Source: Lachnospiraceae bacterium (GTDB taxonomy: Bacteria; Bacillota; Clostridia; Lachnospirales; Lachnospiraceae). From it: DNA of 19,660 nucleotides. A program made the position numbers and the translations under genes. Below are positions 14,117 to 19,660 of the stretch, piece after piece (within the stretch, counting starts at the first letter, position 1; the number at the start of each line of letters is the position of its first letter). The notes under the pieces are model-generated. The model had not been told where the DNA came from, made no database searches, and was given only the letters and a program-made list of their open reading frames with translations. The stretch is from the NCBI GenBank assembly GCA_022790905.1, contig JAAVYC010000179.1, positions 1 through 19,660 on the forward strand, read 5' to 3'.

Positions 14117-15053
14117 CATGTATAAAAAGTCCAGTCTTATACAGATGAATATTGCCAGAGATTTTTATCTGATGCATCCGGGGGATCGGGTTCCCACCAT
14201 TTTGGAATACACGGAAAAATTTTCAGTTTCAAGAGGTATTGTTCAGAATGCGATCCGACAATTAGAGGAAGATGGCTGTATTGAAATTGAGAAAAGAGGG
14301 GTGAAAGGGACTTTTTTACGGCAAATAGACAGTAAGAAGCTCTGTACTCATACTGGCTGGGGTTCCTTAATTGGAACGATGCCACTGCCTTTGAGTATTG
14401 ACTTGACAAGTCTTGCGACAGCCTTAGGAGAGCAGTTAGAGAATGCAGCATTTCCATTTTCGTTTGCTTATATTACTGGATCAGAGAGGCGGATGCGTGC
14501 ATTGGAACAGATGATGTATGACTTTATCGTTGTCACCCGTTCTACGGCTTTAAAATATCTGGAAAATTTTGATTTTGTCAGGGAGTGTATTACGCTGTAT
14601 CACTGTTCTTATGCATCGGACTTTGTCGTTTATTTTGTAGACCCGTCCAAACATGAGATTGAGAACGGCATGCGCGTTGCGGTGGATAGGACATGCAGAG
14701 ATCAATGGGAGCTGACACAGCGTTTGTGCAGTGGGAAACAGGTAGAATATATTTCTTTTCCGTATATTTCATTCGAGGATCTGGTCAGAAAAAAAGTTGC
14801 GGACTGTGTGATCTATCGTTTTTTAGATAATACAGAGCGGAAAGATTCGGATTTGTGGAAAATGGGGCTGCATGCGGAACCGATTCAGGGGATAGAGCCT
14901 TTTTATAATGAGGATGCGAAAATTCCAGTTGTATTGGTTCATAAAGAAAATTATAACATAGATCGGCTTTTACAAAAATATATTGATCCAGTTCAGTCTG
15001 GAAGTATTCAGCAGGCAGTGTGCTCAGGTGAAAAAGCATATAAGCTGTATTAA
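14097..15053 (+). CDS. yhfZ: YhfZ-family GntR-like transcriptional regulator
   Basis: A 318-residue DNA-binding protein. The N-terminal winged helix (res. ~12-75) has GDRVPTILEYTEKFSVSRG and VQNAIRQLEEDGCIEIEKRG, with KGTFLR as the wing. It continues into the YhfZ C-terminal domain, marked by a G-W-G-S-L-I-G-T-M-P-L-P motif (88-99), which resembles periplasmic-binding-type effector domains. E. coli YhfZ has no established ligand. ATG 14097 is preferred, preceded by a purine-rich GGGAAGAAGAG; ATG 14046 lies further inside the upstream gene, and ATG 14118 has no SD. It is the last gene before the palindromic control region at 15123-15281 and the kinase-oxidoreductase genes, so it likely senses a pathway metabolite and controls them; this is inference from position. 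No clear terminator follows it. Confidence 0.85.
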   Translation: MINVSNDMYKKSSLIQMNIARDFYLMHPGDRVPTILEYTEKFSVSRGIVQNAIRQLEEDGCIEIEKRGVKGTFLRQIDSKKLCTHTGWGSLIGTMPLPLSIDLTSLATALGEQLENAAFPFSFAYITGSERRMRALEQMMYDFIVVTRSTALKYLENFDFVRECITLYHCSYASDFVVYFVDPSKHEIENGMRVAVDRTCRDQWELTQRLCSGKQVEYISFPYISFEDLVRKKVADCVIYRFLDNTERKDSDLWKMGLHAEPIQGIEPFYNEDAKIPVVLVHKENYNIDRLLQKYIDPVQSGSIQQAVCSGEKAYKLY

Positions 15054-15122
15054 ATAATAGACAATTTTCAATGTTGGAATTTGTGAAAGATAGATAAAAA
15101 AGAAAGAGGTAATGAAAAAAGA

Positions 15123-15151
15123 TTGACAATAATGACATATGAATATATATT
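15123..15151 (+). promoter_or_regulatory. Near-consensus sigma-A promoter of the FGGY kinase-oxidoreductase operon
   Basis: Perfect TTGACA at 15123-15128, 17-bp spacer, TATATT at 15146-15151. Predicted start is about 15158, immediately beside the first palindrome (15160-15181). The leader to the kinase ATG would be about 230 nt. A promoter this strong next to an operator is typical of repression. The preceding ~70 bp (15054-15122) show nothing I can support. Confidence 0.75.
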
Positions 15152-15159
15152 TAGTTCAT

Positions 15160-15181
15160 AAAGTACAAAAAAATGTACTTT
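15160..15181 (+). promoter_or_regulatory. Operator 1: 22-bp perfect palindrome at the transcription start
   Basis: AAAGTACA (15160-15167), six A, TGTACTTT (15174-15181). It begins about 9 bp after the -10 hexamer, a position where a bound protein would block initiation or promoter escape. Likely bound by the adjacent YhfZ-type regulator (inference). Confidence 0.75.
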
Positions 15182-15236
15182 TTATATAAGATGTGAAGAG
15201 GAAGGCACGAGATCTTTGATATTTGAAATCATTCAC

Positions 15237-15244
15237 GAAGTACA
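15237..15244 (+). promoter_or_regulatory. Operator half-site GAAGTACA
   Basis: AAGTACA matches the left arm of both palindromes, but the right arm is replaced by a T7 run (15248-15254). It lies 23 bp before the equivalent position of operator 2, about two helical turns, so it could help a second dimer to load next to it. Confidence 0.4.
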
Positions 15245-15259
15245 AAATTTTTTTAACAT

Positions 15260-15281
15260 AAAGTACAAAAAAATGTACTTT
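15260..15281 (+). promoter_or_regulatory. Operator 2: second identical 22-bp palindrome in the leader
   Basis: AAAGTACA (15260-15267), six A, TGTACTTT (15274-15281), identical to operator 1 and about 100 bp into the predicted transcript. It could act as a roadblock or as the partner for DNA looping with operator 1. Confidence 0.72.
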
Positions 15282-15298
15282 CAAAGGAAGATTCAAAA

Positions 15299-15325
15299 AT
15301 GTATGTGTCAGAAATGCAGAGTTAA
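15299..15325 (+). CDS. Possible 8-codon leader ORF (MYVSEMQS)
   Basis: ATG 15299 to TAA 15325, with AAAGGAAG (15283-15290) 8 bp upstream, a better SD than several real genes here have. It ends 63 bp before the kinase ATG and starts 17 bp after operator 2. It could be a translated leader or chance; there is no codon-run typical of amino-acid attenuation. Confidence 0.3.
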   Translation: MYVSEMQS

Positions 15326-15388
15326 TTTTAAGAAGTGAAGACATTGGGGATTAGGCAGCTAAAAGATTTTTTGAAAGGAGAAAAGGGA

Positions 15389-16861
15389 ATGAAAAACTAT
15401 ATTTTAGTAATTGATGAGGGAACTACGGGAGTACGTGCATTACTTTTTGACAGAGCTATGAAAATTGTGGCTTCGGAATATCAGAATTTGCAGCTTTATT
15501 ATCCAGGACCTGAACAGGTGGAAATGGATGCAAAAGAAGTGTTTAACGCAACCGTGGCGGTTTGCCGTAAGGTGGTTGGGAACCATGGAATCTCTGCAGA
15601 GGAGATTGAATGTGTGGGAACTACATATCAGAGAGCGACTTGGTTATTCTGGGATAAGACGACTGGAGAACCGCTTCGAAATGCAGTCACATGGCAGGAT
15701 GGCAGGGGAATCCATCACAAGCAAAAACTCGTGGAAGATAAGGATTTTGACAAGAAGTTCCCAGGGCTTGCCCCGTATTTGCCGGGTAACTGGATTATGA
15801 TGAACTTATACGGAGTGGAAGAAGACGAACCGGAATTTAAAAAGGCAATTGCGGGAGAGAATGTTTTGTTCGGATGTATGGAGTCCTACATTGGATGGCG
15901 TCTCACGAACGGTGCAGTACATGCCACAACGCGAAGCTCTGCCGGCTCTACTGGCGTCTATGTGGCAGCGGAAGACAGATGGAATACGGAAGCGCTTGAA
16001 TTCTTTGGCGTGCGCAAAGAAATATTGCCAGAGCTTCGTGAGGAGTCCGGAGAGTTCGGAATGATGTCAGCAGATATCCTTGGTATAGAGCTTCCGATTT
16101 ACAGTTCTTTTGCAGATCAGCAGTCAGCGATGTTTGCTCAGAATTGTCATAAAGCAGATACGGGAAAATGTACACTTGGAACGGGTGCATTTATGGACTT
16201 TAACATTGGCGATGTATTTGGAGAGGTTCCGGGCACCTATACGGCAATCACATGGCAGATAAACGGAAAGAAAAACTATCTGGTAGAGGGACTGAGCAAC
16301 ACTGCGGGCGCATGTCTGGAGTGGGCAAAGGATCAGTTTAAATTATTTGAAAAATTTGAGGATATGGAAGAGATGGCGACATCTGTAGAGGACAATGGTG
16401 GTGTATATTTTATTCCAGCATTGGCAGGAATTATGGATGATTCCTCTGCAAAGGGGGCATATCTTGGAATCCGGCCGCATGTAACAAATCAGCATATGAT
16501 GCGGGCAACCTTAGAAGGTGTTGCGTTTGGAGCTCTCTTATTGATGGAGACGATCGCAAAACACGGAAAAGGATTAAAGGAGATTAGCATTTCCGGAGGT
16601 GTGGCAAAAAGTAGTCTGGTTGCACAGATTTTAGCAAATGTTACCGATGCGAAGATTGTTCGACCAAAATCTGTTGAAGCGACAGCGCTTGGAGCAGCAG
16701 AGGCAGCCGCAATCCGCGCCGGATGGATGACAATGGAAGATGTAAAAGATTATCTCGATATTGACAAAGTGTATGAACCAGACAAGAATGCGGCAGCTTA
16801 TAAGAAAACTTTTGAGAATTGGAAAAAAGCTGCAGAGCGTACATTGAAATGGGATATTTAA
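15389..16861 (+). CDS. FGGY-family carbohydrate kinase, divergent glycerol-kinase-like
   Basis: A 490-residue ATP-dependent sugar/polyol kinase of the FGGY family. Seen: the phosphate loop IDEGTTGVRALLFD (res. 8-21), VEMDAKE (44-50), TYQRATW (79-85), WQDGRG (102-107), Tyr130 in APYLPGNW, catalytic Asp243 in ADQQSAM, GTGAFMDFNIG (264-274) and the second ATP motif ISGGVAKS (401-408). The fold closely follows GlpK, but the residue after the substrate Arg82 is Ala83, whereas glycerol kinases have QRE with a Glu that contacts glycerol. Also the loop reads IDEG, not IDQG. The substrate may therefore be a glycerol analogue or another polyol. AAAGGAG (15374-15380) sets ATG 15389; the GTG at 15335 has no SD. 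It leads an operon with two FAD oxidoreductases. Confidence 0.88.
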   Translation: MKNYILVIDEGTTGVRALLFDRAMKIVASEYQNLQLYYPGPEQVEMDAKEVFNATVAVCRKVVGNHGISAEEIECVGTTYQRATWLFWDKTTGEPLRNAVTWQDGRGIHHKQKLVEDKDFDKKFPGLAPYLPGNWIMMNLYGVEEDEPEFKKAIAGENVLFGCMESYIGWRLTNGAVHATTRSSAGSTGVYVAAEDRWNTEALEFFGVRKEILPELREESGEFGMMSADILGIELPIYSSFADQQSAMFAQNCHKADTGKCTLGTGAFMDFNIGDVFGEVPGTYTAITWQINGKKNYLVEGLSNTAGACLEWAKDQFKLFEKFEDMEEMATSVEDNGGVYFIPALAGIMDDSSAKGAYLGIRPHVTNQHMMRATLEGVAFGALLLMETIAKHGKGLKEISISGGVAKSSLVAQILANVTDAKIVRPKSVEATALGAAEAAAIRAGWMTMEDVKDYLDIDKVYEPDKNAAAYKKTFENWKKAAERTLKWDI

Positions 16862-16887
16862 GAACGAAGTAGAAAGAGGCAGAGACG

Positions 16888-18651
16888 ATGAGAGAAGCAA
16901 TTGCAAACCAGGTAAAAGAAGCGTTTCCAGAGATTTTTACGGAAATTTCAGTGGACGAAAGAAAGATTGTGACCCTTCGTGGAGAATGTCGGTCTTGGGG
17001 AGAATTGGTGGAAATAGGCCACTATGTTGCACATATGGATGGTGTCAAAAATGTGGTGAACGAAATGACCGTGACTGGAATGGAAATTCCCCGTAAGGAT
17101 TACGCGCCATTTCTTGAGGCGGGAAAGAAAAAAGGAGTCATTGACAAAAAGGATGTGGTAATCATAGGCGCTGGTGTCAGCGGATGTGGAATTGCCAGAG
17201 AACTTTCTAAATACCATCTTTCGATTGCAGTGGTGGAGATGAGCGATGATGTTTGTACCGGCGCTTCCAAAGCCAATAACGGAGATATTCATCCGGGCCA
17301 TTCGGTAAAACCGGGAACACTGAAGGCAAAGCTAAATGTGCAGGGAAATCGGATGTATGATAAATGGGCAGAGGAATTGAATTTCCGGCTAGATCGCTGC
17401 GGCGCCATGGGAGCGATTTGCGATCAGAAGATGATGCCGGCACTAGAGCAGGCGTACCAGGCGGCAATTATAAATGGTGTGGACGGCGTAGAGCTGGTAG
17501 ACGGTCCGCGGGCAATGGAATTGGTGCCGGAGTTAAGGGAGTATGACGGAGAGATAACCGCGGCTATTTGGCTTCCTTCTATGGCGGTGGTAGAACCTTA
17601 TGAAGTGGTTGTAGCTTTGGCAGAAAATGCGGCGAACAACGGTGTCACGTTCCTATTTAATACAACGGCGGCGGATGTCCTTACCGAAAATGGACAGGTG
17701 AAAGGCGTAGTGACTTCACGGGGAATCATAGAGGCGGATTACGTGATCAATTGTGCCGGAGTCTATGCAGATGAGATTTCTGCGATGGCAGGAGATAAAT
17801 CTTATACGATCCATGCGAGGAAGGGAACAATCGCTATTTTGGATAAAAATCAAAAACCGGCATTTGCTTCACTCACATCTGTCTTAACCGGAGCAGAAGT
17901 GCAAAATAGTTCCAGAAAAAATAAAGAATCCAAAGGAGGCGGTACGTGCCGTACACCAGAGTGGAATATCCTCTTAGGACCATCTGCAACAGAGGTTCCG
18001 GATAAAGAGGATAATACCACAACACCGGAAGATGTGGACTATGCTATGGCGACCAATTTGAATGAGAAAGTGGGAAAAGGAGATATCATCCGTATTTTTG
18101 CAGGAGTTCGGCCAGCAGATTACAAGGAGGATTTTATTATTGAAATGTCACCGGTCACCCATGGATTTATCAATGTAGGAGGAATCCAGTCTCCAGGATT
18201 GGCATCAGCTCCGGCGATTGCACAAATGGTGGAGGAAATTCTTCTTGAGGATTGTAAAACGTGTCAGATTCCAGTCACAGAGAAATCAGATTATAATCCG
18301 ATCAATCCAAAGAAAGTGGAATTTCGTCATATGACAAGGGGAGAGCAGGATGCCCTGATTCAGAAAGATCCCCGTTATGGAAGGATTATTTGTCGATGTG
18401 AGAGCATTACAGAAGGAGAAATTCTAGATGCAATCCATTCGCCTTTAGTCCCAGGTTCTATCGATGCGATTAAACGCAGAACCAGAGCTGGAATGGGACG
18501 ATGCCAGGGCGGATTCTGCCAGCCGAGAGTGTTGGAGATTCTCGCTAGGGAACTTGGAAAAGATAAAACAGAGATTTATCAGAAAGATGGGGACAGTCAA
18601 ATCCTCTACGAAAACAATAGGCGTGTGGCACTGGGAGGGAAAGAATCATGA
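16888..18651 (+). CDS. BON-DAO-BFD fusion: GlpA-like FAD-dependent oxidoreductase with C-terminal [2Fe-2S]-binding domain
   Basis: A 587-residue three-part protein. Residues ~2-64 look like a BON domain (KIVTLRGECRSWGELVEIG then MDGVKNVVNEMTV). Residues ~88-455 are an FAD-dependent DAO/GlpA-type oxidase domain: the dinucleotide-binding GAGVSGCGIAREL (94-106), VVEMSDDV, an N-N-G-D-I-H stretch, VVEPYEVV (234-241), and the late FINVGGIQSPGLASAPA. Residues ~498-552 form a BFD-like [2Fe-2S] domain with Cys502, Cys504, Cys539 and Cys544 (ICRCESITEGE, MGRCQGGFC). GlpA-type proteins oxidise sn-glycerol-3-phosphate; here the product of the preceding kinase is the likely substrate (inference). SD AAAGAGG lies 8 bp before the ATG. 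Its stop overlaps the next ATG by 4 bp. Confidence 0.85.
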   Translation: MREAIANQVKEAFPEIFTEISVDERKIVTLRGECRSWGELVEIGHYVAHMDGVKNVVNEMTVTGMEIPRKDYAPFLEAGKKKGVIDKKDVVIIGAGVSGCGIARELSKYHLSIAVVEMSDDVCTGASKANNGDIHPGHSVKPGTLKAKLNVQGNRMYDKWAEELNFRLDRCGAMGAICDQKMMPALEQAYQAAIINGVDGVELVDGPRAMELVPELREYDGEITAAIWLPSMAVVEPYEVVVALAENAANNGVTFLFNTTAADVLTENGQVKGVVTSRGIIEADYVINCAGVYADEISAMAGDKSYTIHARKGTIAILDKNQKPAFASLTSVLTGAEVQNSSRKNKESKGGGTCRTPEWNILLGPSATEVPDKEDNTTTPEDVDYAMATNLNEKVGKGDIIRIFAGVRPADYKEDFIIEMSPVTHGFINVGGIQSPGLASAPAIAQMVEEILLEDCKTCQIPVTEKSDYNPINPKKVEFRHMTRGEQDALIQKDPRYGRIICRCESITEGEILDAIHSPLVPGSIDAIKRRTRAGMGRCQGGFCQPRVLEILARELGKDKTEIYQKDGDSQILYENNRRVALGGKES

Positions 18652-19660
18652 AAAAAAGTATGGCAGATATAGTGGTCATCGGAGGTGGACCAGCTGGAAT
18701 GGCCGCTGCGCTAGAGGCAAAGCGGCAGGGAGCTGAACATGTGATGGTCATCGAGCGTGATGTAGAGCCAGGCGGAATCCTTCAGCAGTGTATTCATGAT
18801 GGATTTGGACTGCAGCGCTTTCAAAAACGTATGTCTGGAACAGAATATGCTCAGATGTTCATTGATGAGATCGCTAAGACAGATATCGAGATTCTTACGG
18901 ATACGATGGTACTAGAAGTGACCCCTGAAAAAAAGATCTATGCATGCAACAGCCTCGATGGAATGTTGGAGATTTTTGCGAAAGCAGTGATCCTGGCGAT
19001 GGGCTGTAGAGAGCGGACTGCAAGCCAGGTGTTGTTATATGGATATCGTCCGGCGGGTGTTATGACAGCTGGTGCAGTACAGCGGTATATCAATCTGGAG
19101 GGCTACTTGCCTGGAAAAAAAGCAGTGATTTTAGGTTCTGGCGATATCGGGTTGATTATGGCTAGGAGAATGACATTAGAACATATTGAAGTAAAAGGCG
19201 TCTATGAAGTTATGCAAAATCCTGGCGGTCTGACTAGAAATATTGTACAATGTTTAAATGATTATGGAATTCCGTTACATCTGTCCACAAGTGTAACGAA
19301 GATACATGGGAAGAAACGCTTAAAGGGCGTGACAGTGGCAAAGTTGGATGAAGATCGTCAAGTAATTCCAGGAACGGAGGAATATATTTCCTGTGACCTT
19401 TTAGTGCTTGCCGTAGGACTCATTCCCGAAAATGAATTGTCTATCCAGGCAGGAATCGAGATGGATCCGCGGACTAGAGGGCCTGTCTTGGATAACCATT
19501 TCATGACGAATGTGCCGGGAATTTTCGCGGCAGGAAATGTAGCGGTGGTATTTGATTTAGTAGATTATGTATCCCAGTCTGGGGAAATTGCAGCGCGGGG
19601 CGCTGTGAACTATATCAAGAACGGACAGAAGGCAGAGGTATCCTATGAACCTACGGTTCC
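18648..19660 (+). CDS. FAD/NAD(P)-dependent oxidoreductase, pyridine nucleotide-disulphide type (3' partial)
   Basis: The first 337 residues are visible; the frame runs open off the window end. It starts with ATG 18648 in an ATGA overlap with the previous stop, with GGAGG (18634-18638) 9 bp upstream. Two dinucleotide folds are seen: the FAD motif VVIGGGPAGMAAA (res. 9-21) with E-R-D-x-E-P-G-G-I-L-Q-Q-C-I-H-D-G-F-G (36-54), a second NAD(P) motif VILGSGDIGLIMARR (160-174), LAVGLIPENEL (254-264) and the FAD-closing GIFAAGNV (291-298). The family partners GlpA-like/BFD proteins in three-part dehydrogenases, passing electrons from substrate to carrier. Its direct coupling to the BON-DAO-BFD gene suggests one complex. 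A small DUF1667- or GlpC-like gene might follow outside the window (expectation only). Confidence 0.88.
   Translation, partial: MKKSMADIVVIGGGPAGMAAALEAKRQGAEHVMVIERDVEPGGILQQCIHDGFGLQRFQKRMSGTEYAQMFIDEIAKTDIEILTDTMVLEVTPEKKIYACNSLDGMLEIFAKAVILAMGCRERTASQVLLYGYRPAGVMTAGAVQRYINLEGYLPGKKAVILGSGDIGLIMARRMTLEHIEVKGVYEVMQNPGGLTRNIVQCLNDYGIPLHLSTSVTKIHGKKRLKGVTVAKLDEDRQVIPGTEEYISCDLLVLAVGLIPENELSIQAGIEMDPRTRGPVLDNHFMTNVPGIFAAGNVAVVFDLVDYVSQSGEIAARGAVNYIKNGQKAEVSYEPTV

Larger units (their letters stand above)
15157..15281 (+). repeat. 25-bp exact direct repeat, copies at 15157-15181 and 15257-15281
   Basis: Both copies read CAT followed by the same 22-bp palindrome; their starts are exactly 100 bp apart. 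Sequence between them is unrelated except for one half-site at 15237-15244. An exact 25-bp repeat in a regulatory region points to a specific binding protein. Confidence 0.9.

Noticed and set aside
15138..15160. Inverted repeat TATGAA/TTCATA around the -10 of the kinase promoter
   Set aside because: Only 6 bp per arm in very AT-rich DNA and not repeated elsewhere; likely chance.
15160..15187. Palindrome 1 followed by T5 as an intrinsic terminator
   Set aside because: The stem has only two G-C pairs and an all-A loop, and the same palindrome recurs at 15260 without a T-tract, so an operator explains it better.
15335..15388. GTG start at 15335 for the FGGY kinase
   Set aside because: No SD upstream, and the extra 18 residues precede the standard kinase N-terminus; AAAGGAG clearly serves ATG 15389.

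Overview
This window looks like chromosomal DNA of a spore-forming, low-GC Clostridia, most likely a Lachnospiraceae-type Firmicute. The evidence is purine-rich Shine-Dalgarno (SD) sites ahead of nearly every gene, AT-rich intergenic DNA with extended -10 promoters, a long-form HPF, Veg, and a SipL-like spore-coat morphogenesis protein. I saw no rRNA, tRNA, CRISPR array, IS element or prophage signature. Genus and species cannot be fixed from the sequence alone.

Layout. Positions 1-1994: the 3' part of a MATE-family exporter and a short-chain dehydrogenase resembling the EF-P 5-aminopentanone reductase group. 2072-2807: a single-gene unit for long-form hibernation promoting factor, with a clear promoter and intrinsic terminator. 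2903-5445: ddl-murF, which make D-Ala-D-Ala and add it to the peptidoglycan precursor. 5396-6139 (minus): a PlsC-type acyltransferase whose 3' end overlaps murF tail to tail. 6254-8633: a small PrcB-like lipoprotein, veg, and a three-SPOCS-plus-LysM protein (SipL-like). The veg/sipL junction carries a hairpin that swallows the sipL SD and also a candidate sigma-E promoter. 8665-10016: a secreted coiled-coil/NlpC-P60 peptidoglycan hydrolase with a hairpin at the predicted mRNA 5' end. 10111-14116: a co-directional string of yqeY-like, a SurA-N-like membrane protein, a SEC-C methionine aminopeptidase, a small MGMT-family protein, a C39-like cysteine peptidase and a DUF4230 membrane protein.

14097-19660 holds the most interesting part: a putative catabolic module. 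It consists of a YhfZ-type winged-helix regulator, a 335-bp control region, a divergent FGGY (glycerol-kinase-like) kinase, a BON-FAD oxidase-[2Fe-2S] fusion protein and a second FAD/NAD(P) oxidoreductase cut by the window end. The control region has a near-consensus promoter, two identical 22-bp perfect palindromes exactly 100 bp apart (one at the predicted transcription start), an extra half-site and a possible 8-codon leader ORF. The kinase keeps the FGGY fold motifs but has Ala where glycerol kinases have the glycerol-contacting Glu. I infer a YhfZ-controlled pathway that phosphorylates and oxidises a glycerol-like polyol whose identity is open.

Non-coding stretches: 1995-2210 holds the hpf promoter and leader; 2739-2984 holds the hpf terminator and a moderate ddl promoter; 15054-15388 is the operator region, and I see nothing convincing in its first ~70 bases.
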